NCBI GenBank assembly: GCA_030605835.1
Contig: JAUWHO010000045.1
Coordinates: 17,047-81,046, forward strand
Direction of reading: 5' to 3'
Source of the DNA: Candidatus Zixiibacteriota bacterium
GTDB taxonomy: Bacteria > Zixibacteria > MSB-5A5 > DG-27
Length of the DNA stretch: 64,000 bases
The position numbers were made by a program, and so were the translations under genes. Below are positions 54,531 to 61,723 of the stretch, one piece after another. Under the pieces are notes generated by a model. The model was not told where the DNA came from and did not search any database. It worked only from the letters and a program-made list of their open reading frames with translations. Positions within the stretch are counted from its first letter, which is position 1. Every line of letters begins with the position of its first letter.

Positions 54531-54673
54531 TTTTGAAAGGCACCCCGTGTGGCAAGGGCAGTTTGTGGACGGGCGAGGAGGAAGAAGAGAAGAGGAAGGG
54601 GCTAGCTGGTGTCATTCTGTCCGGCGCTTGTCCTACATGTGGCCGCATGAGGTAAAAAATGTGAAATTTGTTG

Positions 54674-54713
54674 TTGACAAACTGTCAATTCGGGCGTATA
54701 ATGTCAACGTTGA
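54674..54713 (+). promoter_or_regulatory. Consensus promoter with two palindromic operators
   Basis: TTGACA (54674-54679), 17-nt spacer, TATAAT (54697-54702): both hexamers perfect. Palindrome TTGACA aac TGTCAA (54674-54688) covers the -35. Palindrome TCAACGTTGA (54704-54713) lies just past the -10. Both contain TTGA/TCAA half sites, fitting autorepression by the XRE protein encoded downstream. Confidence 0.75.
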
Positions 54714-54787
54714 TTTTCATCACGGAGTTGCCGATATTGTAAACAGAGCAGAGTCGAACGTCTTTCGGAGGTGAGGAGGAACGAGCA

Positions 54788-55990
54788 ATGATCGGGAAGA
54801 GGCTATTGCAGGCACGCCTGCTGGCTCGCATGACCCAACAGCAAGTGAGTGAGGAACTCTCAAAGCTCGATGTCAGCCTGACGAAAGCTGGTGTCTCGAA
54901 ATACGAAAGAGGCGGTAGCGTTCCGAACGCGTCTTTGCTACTTAGGTTGGCACAGGTTCTCGGGGTCAAGGCGGACTACTTCCTCAGGGAAGAGACAGTC
55001 ATTGTCAAGTGGTTGGCTTTCCGTAGGCATGTTTCACTTGGCAAGAAGGAACAGGATCGGATAAAGGCCTTCGCTGAGAGGGTTGTGGAGGGCCAAGTTT
55101 GGTTGCAGGAGTGCCTTTTCCCAGAGGAACAACCCGTTTTCCCAAGGCGATCCAGAGCAATGTCACCTGAGGATGCCGAGAAAGCAGCCGCAAGGCTCAG
55201 ACAGAAATGGGAACTTGGTGATTGTCCCCTTGAAAGTGTAACGGAGACAGTAGAACAGAAGGGCGGCATTGTGGTCGACTGTCCCATAGCTGCGGGCGAG
55301 TTTGATGGTTTATCTGGCTGGGCCAATAGGAAATACCCCATCGCGGTTGTTAGCAGTGCGGTTCCTGATGACCGTTGTCGGTTTGATCTAGCACACGAGT
55401 TGGGCCACCTTATGATGGATTGCCGACAAGTAGATGAAAAGGAAGAAGATCGATTCGCCTACCGTTTTGCTGCTGCGTTTATTGTCCCACCAGCAGTCGC
55501 TCGGCGTGAACTAGGGGACCATCGTCATAAGCTGGATCTGCAGGAACTCGCACTACTCAAGATAAAGCACGGGTTGAGCATGCAGGCGTGGATGCGCCGA
55601 GCTGTGGACTTGAACATAATAGGCCAGAGCACGTACCGGGCTCTATGCGTCGAATTTAGTAGGCGCCGTTGGCGAAGGAGTGAACCAGTGCAGTTCGTGG
55701 GCCGCGAGCGGCCAATGAGGCTTAAGCAGATGACCCTTCGCGCGCTTGCCGAGGGCATTATTACACCCGACAAGGCTGAGCAGCTCTGCCTTGGTTGCAC
55801 TGAGGAACCTACTCCCACATCGACTGAGCAGCTGGCAGAAGAAATGTCAGCCGTCGATATTATAAAATTACCGAAGCCACAGCGCGAGAAAATCCTTGCC
55901 AAGGCTGCAGAATTGCTGAAAGAGGAGTACAAGAAGGATCCCGATCTCACAGAGTTCGAGGCTTTAGGTAACGGCGATTTCTATGAGTGA
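54788..55990 (+). CDS. XRE-family regulator fused to ImmA/IrrE metallopeptidase
   Basis: The 400-residue protein has an HTH-XRE domain at about 5-66 (LARMTQQQVSEELSK, GVSKYERGGSVPNASLLL). An ImmA/IrrE (COG2856) zinc peptidase domain with H203-E-L-G-H207 in FDLAHELGHLMM and E220 as likely third ligand follows, then an alpha-helical C-terminal third. GGAGG ribosome sites precede ATG 54788. It overlaps the MazF-like gene by 8 nt. Xre-COG2856 proteins serve as antitoxins or as repressor/proteases in toxin-antitoxin pairs and mobile elements. This protein probably represses its own promoter. Confidence 0.88.
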   Translation: MIGKRLLQARLLARMTQQQVSEELSKLDVSLTKAGVSKYERGGSVPNASLLLRLAQVLGVKADYFLREETVIVKWLAFRRHVSLGKKEQDRIKAFAERVVEGQVWLQECLFPEEQPVFPRRSRAMSPEDAEKAAARLRQKWELGDCPLESVTETVEQKGGIVVDCPIAAGEFDGLSGWANRKYPIAVVSSAVPDDRCRFDLAHELGHLMMDCRQVDEKEEDRFAYRFAAAFIVPPAVARRELGDHRHKLDLQELALLKIKHGLSMQAWMRRAVDLNIIGQSTYRALCVEFSRRRWRRSEPVQFVGRERPMRLKQMTLRALAEGIITPDKAEQLCLGCTEEPTPTSTEQLAEEMSAVDIIKLPKPQREKILAKAAELLKEEYKKDPDLTEFEALGNGDFYE

Positions 55991-56336
55991 CCCACGGAGG
56001 GGTGAAGTCTGGAGGGTCAACTTTGACCTGACTATAGGGGATGAAATAGAGAAGATGCGACCTGCTGTCGTTATTGGGATTGATGCAATACAGGAGTTTC
56101 AACTGAGAATCATTGTGCCCATAAGACGGTGGAAGCCAATCTTCAAGAAAGACCCTTGGAAAATACACCTTAAGCCCAGTACACAGAACGGTCTCTCGAA
56201 GGAATCCGCAGCGGACTGTCTTCAGGTCAAGTCGGTATCACTTCAACGATTTAACAAGAGGCTAGGAGTCCTGACAAAGGACGAGCTTGAGAACATAGCG
56301 GCTGCGATTGCGTTGTCCGTTGGTTACAATCCGTAG
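55983..56336 (+). CDS. MazF/PemK-like toxin
   Basis: The 117-residue protein of the MazF/PemK/CcdB fold has RRGEVWRVNFDLTIGDEIEK then MRPAVVIGIDA, LRIIVPIRRW, and LQVKSVSLQRFNKRLGVLTK with the conserved D/S/K pattern. Members cut mRNA at short motifs and arrest growth. It overlaps the XRE-ImmA gene by 8 nt, so the two are coupled, regulator first. This gives a type II-like pair in which the regulator carries a peptidase domain instead of a small MazE. Confidence 0.88.
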   Translation: MSDPRRGEVWRVNFDLTIGDEIEKMRPAVVIGIDAIQEFQLRIIVPIRRWKPIFKKDPWKIHLKPSTQNGLSKESAADCLQVKSVSLQRFNKRLGVLTKDELENIAAAIALSVGYNP

Positions 56337-56472
56337 TTTACACAACCGACAGGAGACGAGAGGGCTAGCACTGGGGTGGAGTAGTTGTGTCCTGACTTGA
56401 AGTTTGTCCTTAAGACTCGTTTGAGGGAAATCTCGTGCTTGTCTTGCACCCTTGTAGCTCATTGAAGGACAA

Positions 56473-56545
56473 AGCCACCGAGCGGGGTCGAACCGCTGAC
56501 CTGCTGATTACGAATCAGCTGCTCTACCAACTGAGCTACGGTGGC
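56473..56545 (-). tRNA. thrW: tRNA-Thr (anticodon CGT)
   Basis: The minus strand gives GCCACCG...CGGTGGC acceptor strands (7 bp). The D arm is GAGC-type (AGCTCAGTTGGTAGAGCA), the anticodon loop TTCGTAA gives CGT, and the T arm is AGCGG TTCGACC CCGCT. CCA is not encoded. It is 73 nt including the discriminator. Its 3' half is repeated at 54219-54270. The symbol follows E. coli usage for the CGT isoacceptor. Confidence 0.95.
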
Positions 56546-56675
56546 GGGAGACACTATCTCCAATCTTATCGGCTAAGTTCATATTAACCGCACTATAACC
56601 GCAAGTCAATGAGAAAATCCCCGGCATGAACTATGATCGAAATAGAAGAAGGATTCGGTTTGTATTGTCGTGAAA

Positions 56676-58397
56676 CTAGTCTATTCGGTCGTAAATCTCG
56701 GCGATTTTGTCTGCGGCTGGGTCCAAATCCATGCTGGTGACCTCCCCTGTGCGCCGGACTTTCACCTCCACCTGGCCTTTAGCTAGGCCTCTTTCTCCGA
56801 CCGTCACTCTCAGTGGGAAGCCAATCAGGTCGGCGTCGTTGAACTTGACCCCGGCCCTCTCGTCGCGGTCGTCCAATATGACCTCCAGCCCCTTCTTCTC
56901 AAGCTCGCCGTGAATTTGGTCGGCGATCTCTTTCAACTTCTCATCCTGATAGTTCGTGGGGGTGATGACAATCCCGAAGGGGGCAATCGACTTCGGCCAG
57001 ATGATTCCGTATTTGTCGTTGAAGCGCTCCGCCACCGCCTGGGCGGTTCTGGTGATGCCGACACCGTAAGAACCCATCACGAAAGGCTTGTCCTTCCCAT
57101 CGGCGTCCACAAAATAGGCCTTCAAAGCCTCGGAATATTTGGTTCCCAGCATAAAGGTGTTGCCGACTTCAATCCCGCGGTCGGTCTTCAGACTTCCCTT
57201 TTCACAGTGTGGGCATCTCTCCCCCCCCTCCGCCAGCTTCAAATCGGTGATGTGATCCACCCGGAAGTCTCGTCCAGCGTTGACATTCTTGTAATGGTAA
57301 TCGGTCTTGTTCGCGCCAGTCACGAAGTTTGCCATCTTGCTGACCTCTTCGTCCAGGAAGAATTTCACTCTCTTCAAATCACAGGGACCGGCGAAGCCCA
57401 CTTCCGACCCGGTTATGGATTGGACCGTTGGGGCATCGGCCATCTCCAGTTCCAGGCATCCACTCTCGTTTTTGAGCTTGATTTCGTTGATCTGGCGGTC
57501 GCCCCTGATCAAAGCCGCAACGATCTGGTCGTCGGCTCTGTAAAGAAGGGTCTTCACCAGTCTTTCAGCGGGCAGCTTCAAAAAGTCTGTCACCTCTTCG
57601 ATGGTCTTTCTGTCGGGGGTGTGAACCTCTTCTAAGGGGAGTTTCTCATTCTCCCTCTCGTCCGGCTGATCAGAGATGAAGGTGGCCTTGTCCTGATTGG
57701 CGGCATACTCGCACTTGTCGCAGTAGAAGATGGTGTTTTCGCCTCCCTCAGTGTCGACCACAACCATGAATTCGTGGGCACCGGTGCCGCCCATTTGGCC
57801 GGTATCCGACTCCACCTTGCGGATATCGAAGCCGCAGCGGCGAAAGATTCTGAAGTAGGCATCGACCATCTTCTGGTAGGCGATCTTTAAACCCTCCTCG
57901 TCGCGGTCGAAGGAATAGGCGTCCTTCATTATGAATTCCCGGCCGCGCATTAGCCCGAAGCGGGGGCGAATCTCATCGCGGAACTTTACCTGAATTTGAT
58001 ACATATTCAAAGGCAGCTGCCGGTAGGAGCGCAACTCCCCCTTGATGAGGGTGGTGATTATCTCCTCGTGGGTGCCGCCTAAGACCAAATCTCGCTGATG
58101 ACGATCCTTCAGACGCATCTGCTCTTTCCCGACCACATCCCAGCGCCCGCTGGCCTGCCAGACCTCCGCGGGGTGCAAGACCGGCATCGTAACCTCCAGC
58201 GCTCCGGCTCTATTCATCTCCTCCCTGGTGATGTTGGAAATCTTGTGTAACACCCTTTGCATCAGCGGCAGATAGTTGTAGACTCCAGCGGTGACTTTTC
58301 TCATAAAGCCTGCCCGCAATAGGAGCTTGTGACTTATAAGTTCAGCCTCGGCAGGGTCTTCCCGCAGGGTAGGTATGTAGATTTGAGTCCAGCGCAT
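56676..58397 (-). CDS. proS: Prolyl-tRNA synthetase, bacterial type
   Basis: Charges tRNA-Pro. The 573-residue class II synthetase has motif 1/2 segments (GVYNYLPLMQRVLHKISNI; FRDEIRPRFGLMRGREFIMK) and the INS/YbaK-like editing domain (about 245-380, with LVKTLLYRADDQIVAALIRG and DYHYKNVNAGRDF). Motif 3 (MGSYGVGITRTAQAVAERF) and a C-terminal anticodon-binding domain (PFGIVITPTNYQDEKLKEIA) follow. Full length, ATG start at 58397. Single gene. Confidence 0.97.
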   Translation of the reverse strand: MRWTQIYIPTLREDPAEAELISHKLLLRAGFMRKVTAGVYNYLPLMQRVLHKISNITREEMNRAGALEVTMPVLHPAEVWQASGRWDVVGKEQMRLKDRHQRDLVLGGTHEEIITTLIKGELRSYRQLPLNMYQIQVKFRDEIRPRFGLMRGREFIMKDAYSFDRDEEGLKIAYQKMVDAYFRIFRRCGFDIRKVESDTGQMGGTGAHEFMVVVDTEGGENTIFYCDKCEYAANQDKATFISDQPDERENEKLPLEEVHTPDRKTIEEVTDFLKLPAERLVKTLLYRADDQIVAALIRGDRQINEIKLKNESGCLELEMADAPTVQSITGSEVGFAGPCDLKRVKFFLDEEVSKMANFVTGANKTDYHYKNVNAGRDFRVDHITDLKLAEGGERCPHCEKGSLKTDRGIEVGNTFMLGTKYSEALKAYFVDADGKDKPFVMGSYGVGITRTAQAVAERFNDKYGIIWPKSIAPFGIVITPTNYQDEKLKEIADQIHGELEKKGLEVILDDRDERAGVKFNDADLIGFPLRVTVGERGLAKGQVEVKVRRTGEVTSMDLDPAADKIAEIYDRID

Positions 58398-58494
58398 CAG
58401 TTACCATCCAGCGATAGATTCGGTTTTCCTCGAAGCGACCTTGAAATTTCAGCATCAAATAAGCAAATGCGCCTTTTAAGTCAAGGGAAAAGGC

Positions 58495-58535
58495 AGTTGG
58501 TGAGTGGTTAGTGGTCAGTAGTGAATGGGGATTTG
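58495..58535. repeat. Family L repeat upstream of proS
   Basis: A run of GGTGAGTGGTTAGTGGTCAG and AGTAGTGAATGGGG units, as in the other family L tracts. Confidence 0.55.
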
Positions 58536-58637
58536 ACTGTGTCGAACGGAATTGAAAATAGGACTTGATAATCATTCACAATCAGATAGATTTGAGAGCC
58601 AAAAGGACGATTGCAGTGGAGCTGGAGAAGTGAGTAT

Positions 58638-59486
58638 ATGGCGAGATGTGTGATTCTCTGGGTTATCGCAGTTGTGATAACGATCGCATCGGCGGTCTAT
58701 CAGAAGATGACTGGGCCGACTTATCCGTTGAGCGGAGAGGCCTCGATAGAGGGGATGTCAGTCGAATACAAATTGGGGCGCAGCCACGGCGGCGATGATG
58801 ACCATAAGGTCACCATAGAGGTGCCAGACCACTCTGTGGAGGGTGTCTTGTCTTATAAGCGTTACAAGACTGATGATGACTGGACGGAGACCTCCATGAA
58901 TTACGAGGGTGATAATCTCGTTGGGTATCTCCCCCATCAACCTCCGGCGGGGAAGCTGCAGTATCGGGTGAAGCTGATTGAAGGCAGTACCGAAGTAGTT
59001 TTACCCGAAGAAAGAGGCGTGGTGATACGCTTCAAGGGGGCCGTGCCTCTCTCGGTATTAATACCCCATATTCTCTTCATGTTCTCGGCGATGTTGGTCT
59101 CCACCCGTGCGGGCCTGCAGGCGATCGTGACAAACAAAAACCTGAAAAGATATGCGCTGTGGTCGATAGCCTTAGTATTCGTGGGTGGACTTATCTTTGG
59201 TCCCATCGTTCAGAAATTCGCCTTCGGGGAATACTGGACCGGGGTTCCCTTCGGGATAGACTTGACGGACAACAAAACCCTGATAGCGTTTGTGGGCTGG
59301 CTGATAGCCACGATTGCCGTTTTCAAAAGCAGGTCTCCCCGGGCGTTCGTCGTGGGCGCCTCCATTTTGATGCTGGCGATATTCTTGGTTCCGCACAGCG
59401 TTCTCGGCTCGGAGCTGGATTACGCCGAGATGGAGAGCGTGAAGATGAGCTTTTCCGTCATGCAGACTTACAGATTTCTGATCTGA
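58638..59486 (+). CDS. Integral membrane protein of unknown function
   Basis: The start at ATG 58638 (MARCVILWVIAV) is supported by GGAG about 10 nt before; an in-frame TTG lies 27 nt upstream. The 282-residue product has one N-terminal helix (about 4-20). An extracytoplasmic beta-rich part follows (about 30-140: YKLGRSHGGDDDHKVTIEV, LIEGSTEVVLPEERG), then at least five helices (about 147 to the end). I do not recognise a named family. Followed closely by a methyltransferase gene. Confidence 0.75.
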   Translation: MARCVILWVIAVVITIASAVYQKMTGPTYPLSGEASIEGMSVEYKLGRSHGGDDDHKVTIEVPDHSVEGVLSYKRYKTDDDWTETSMNYEGDNLVGYLPHQPPAGKLQYRVKLIEGSTEVVLPEERGVVIRFKGAVPLSVLIPHILFMFSAMLVSTRAGLQAIVTNKNLKRYALWSIALVFVGGLIFGPIVQKFAFGEYWTGVPFGIDLTDNKTLIAFVGWLIATIAVFKSRSPRAFVVGASILMLAIFLVPHSVLGSELDYAEMESVKMSFSVMQTYRFLI

Positions 59487-59533
59487 CCATCAAGGTCGAT
59501 TATACCGACCGCCGCACCACTGGCCGTTGGGAG

Positions 59534-60247
59534 ATGAAGGGATCTCAACAAAGGTTGCTGGAAAAGGTTCTGGGGTTATCTCTGCTGGGGCCGGAGAGCA
59601 GAATTCTCCAGGTCTCGTGCGGGAAGGGTGAATACCTCAACGTCATGAAGGAGCTGACCGGTGCGGCTGTTTTCGGCCTTGACCTCTCCTTTGAGGGTCT
59701 AAAGGGAAGGAAACGGAAAGACCAGAATTTGAACCTCCTCTGTGTGGCGGGCGAAGCTTTTCCGTTTAGGAGAGAGGTTTTCGATTTGGTGTACATGATC
59801 GATGTCATCTCTTTCCTCTCTGCCAGAGGCAGATCCGCCTCCGGCGGAAAAGATTGGCAACTTAGCTTGCAGGAGATCCTTCAGGTTCTCAAAGACAGAG
59901 GCGAGGTCTGTATCGTCACCGGCTCCGACCGGCAGACCGAGGAGGAGTTTTTGGGGAGATACTTCCCCTCTCTGGTCGAAGCCAAAAGGAGGCGTCGCCC
60001 CGGCATTCACCGGATCTCGCAAGCGCTGAAGAGAAGCGGTTTCAGGAATCTGGAAAGCGAGACCTGGGAGGGGGAGATTCTCAGCGGGCTCAAATTCCTT
60101 CATTCGGTCGAGAGTAGAACTCGCCCGGAGCTTGCCCTCGTTCCAGAGGAGGAATTCAAAGAGGGCCTGGAGAAGCTCAAATCGGAGGTGGAGCCGGGCT
60201 CTCTTTTCAGGGTGTCAAGATATACGCTGATAAGGGGGAGGAAGTAG
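59534..60247 (+). CDS. SAM-dependent methyltransferase with an in-frame repeat insertion
   Basis: ATG 59534 gives 237 residues. The frame is open further upstream over the membrane gene, but that part reads as out-of-frame noise. The class I fold shows motif I ILQVSCGKGEYLNVM and FGLDLSFEGL, then FDLVYMIDVISFL. After that strand comes SARGRSASGGKDW, encoded by a family N repeat unit (59822-59847), and then SLQEILQVLKDRGEVCIVTG resumes. Motif I has C-G-K-G in place of G-x-G-x-G. Substrate unknown. It is 17 nt ahead of the phosphoribosyltransferase gene. Confidence 0.78.
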   Translation: MKGSQQRLLEKVLGLSLLGPESRILQVSCGKGEYLNVMKELTGAAVFGLDLSFEGLKGRKRKDQNLNLLCVAGEAFPFRREVFDLVYMIDVISFLSARGRSASGGKDWQLSLQEILQVLKDRGEVCIVTGSDRQTEEEFLGRYFPSLVEAKRRRRPGIHRISQALKRSGFRNLESETWEGEILSGLKFLHSVESRTRPELALVPEEEFKEGLEKLKSEVEPGSLFRVSRYTLIRGRK

Positions 60248-60264
60248 TTTTTTCCCGGGGGCGC

Positions 60265-60876
60265 ATGAGAGTCGATCCTATCAGGATTCATGGGGAGTGG
60301 GACTTAGGGTTTTGTCTGGATTATCACACCATCTCAAGCGTCAAGGTCGATGTTGACCAGTTCGAGACCCTCCGCACCGAGCTGGGAGAAGCCCTCTACC
60401 AGTTCAAGTATCGTAAGCAGAGAAAACACCTGCTCCCTTTGGCAGAGACAGTAAGCAACTTCATTCGGGAAGAGATTCTGCCGTCAGAGGGACAAATCGA
60501 TTTCCTACTGTCTGTTCCTCCGACGCAATTCAGATTCTTTCAGCCTCTGAAACTCCTGTCCCGCAAAGTGAGCAAGCTGTGTGGGATTCCATTTCGCGGG
60601 AATGCCATCGTCAGGACAAGAGAGCTTAAACCCCTCAAGTATATCGATGATTTCGAGAAAAGGAGAGAGATGTTGGAGGGGGCTTTTGACTTCTATTGCG
60701 GATTCTTGGATACTCTCCGAGGCCGGAATCCGTTCCGCGGCAAAAAGGTGATTCTGCTTGATGACCTTTATCGCTCCGGTTCGACCCTGAATGAGGTCTG
60801 CAGGCCGCTCCGAGTCAAAGGGGAAGTATCGAAAATCATTGCGCTGACGGTGACCAAGACCAGAAGGAAGCGTTGA
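60265..60876 (+). CDS. ComF-like phosphoribosyltransferase family protein
   Basis: The 203-residue protein has a type I PRTase PRPP motif (VILLDDLYRSGSTLNEV, about 168-184) and the preceding hood pattern (YQFKYRKQRKHLLPLAETV and FLLSVPPTQFRFFQPLKLLS). It lacks the N-terminal zinc finger of ComFC. ComF proteins act in DNA uptake or nucleotide salvage; here the function is open. Likely co-transcribed with the methyltransferase. Its stop is followed 10 nt later by family A repeats. Confidence 0.8.
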   Translation: MRVDPIRIHGEWDLGFCLDYHTISSVKVDVDQFETLRTELGEALYQFKYRKQRKHLLPLAETVSNFIREEILPSEGQIDFLLSVPPTQFRFFQPLKLLSRKVSKLCGIPFRGNAIVRTRELKPLKYIDDFEKRREMLEGAFDFYCGFLDTLRGRNPFRGKKVILLDDLYRSGSTLNEVCRPLRVKGEVSKIIALTVTKTRRKR

Positions 60877-60889
60877 GCTGGCGAACAAG

Positions 60890-61650
60890 GTCAGGGAACA
60901 GGAGACAGGAAACAGGGAACAGGAAACAGGGAACAGGAAACAGGGAACAGGAAACAGGGAACAGGAAACGAGCAATAGGAAGTCATACAGTCTTCGCAAG
61001 TTCGAAGCACGGGTTGTACTCCCGCGCGTGTGGAAGGGTGGGGGTTCAACCTCCTACCCTAGCTTGCCTGCGGACACCCTTTCAGTTGCGTCAGGACCGG
61101 AGCGCAGCGTGTCCTGACGCCTGGGGACAGTTGTTCGACCGGTATGGGGAGTTGCACTCCTGCCCCGGAGCGTGTTGGTCAGGACCATACGGCTCGTATG
61201 AGATGCCCTCATCCGTGACCGCTTCGGTATCGGACGGGGCGTCCGATAGCAACAGTGATGAGGCAATTTGCTAACCGTGGGCCAGAAATCGACGTGCAGG
61301 GTCTGGTCCAGTCGTGTCCGGTACAATGGTCAAGTCTGCCGTCAGGTTTTCGTCTACGGGTCATATGACCACCTGATGGCAAACTGTCGGGAGGAAACTC
61401 CCGACAGCACGTTGAAACTGTGGACGAACCGGGGTAGTCCAGTGGCCTCCGCCACTGGGGTTCAACTGCACGTCAGAGGGTGGGGATTCAACCCCCACCC
61501 TAGCGAAGACCTTACGGTTGGTCACGGATGCCCTCATCCGTGACCTTTTGGGTATCGGACGTGGGCGTCCGATACCAACAGTGACTGGGCATCCAATACC
61601 AGCAATCGCGGGCAGACTCTTAGCTCCGGTGTGAGCGTATGGGGTCAACC
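60890..61650. repeat. Largest intergenic repeat field, nested hairpins
   Basis: No gene. Tandem family A runs from 60893 to 60972. Then family H (about 61038-61060), family K (GCGTCAGGAC...GTCCTGACGC, about 61088-61118) and an interrupted family C: GGTCA (61177-61181), CATACG gct CGTATG (61186-61200), ATGccctCATCCGTGACC to 61220. Family M pieces follow (GGTATCGGACGgggCGTCCGATA, about 61226-61250). A family E hairpin is opened by GGTCATATGACC (about 61339-61378), then family D (about 61386-61410), family I (about 61440-61458) and family H (about 61480-61502). Last come family C (61520-61545), a ttttgg joint and family M (about 61551-61577). Confidence 0.8.
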
Positions 61651-61660
61651 CCTTTCTCTC

Positions 61661-61687
61661 TTGACACGCCACCCTTGCAGGTATAAT
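61661..61687 (+). promoter_or_regulatory. Promoter of the dehydrogenase gene
   Basis: TTGACA (61661-61666) and TATAAT (61682-61687), both consensus, with a short 15-nt spacer, 36 nt before the ATG. Confidence 0.5.
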
Positions 61688-61723
61688 TTAGCGTCCGAAA
61701 GCCTTGAAAACTGGAGAGACTTT

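Larger units (their letters stand above)
54219..56545. mobile_element. Putative 2.3-kb islet inserted at tRNA-Thr
   Basis: The interval runs from the partial tRNA-Thr repeat (54219-54270) to the intact tRNA-Thr (56473-56545). This is the usual signature of integration at a tRNA 3' end. It contains a truncated sorting-domain gene, a terminator, a consensus promoter with operators and the XRE-ImmA/MazF pair. No integrase or recombinase frame is present, so it would be a remnant, an element moved in trans, or the product of homologous/illegitimate recombination between tRNA copies. Confidence 0.55.

Noticed and set aside
59159..59533. Upstream extension of the methyltransferase frame
   Set aside because: It overlaps the membrane-protein gene and its translation lacks any family pattern; the fold starts after ATG 59534.
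61631..61723. Upstream extension of the dehydrogenase frame
   Set aside because: It covers the -35/-10 promoter and repeat DNA; the family N-terminus is at ATG 61724.
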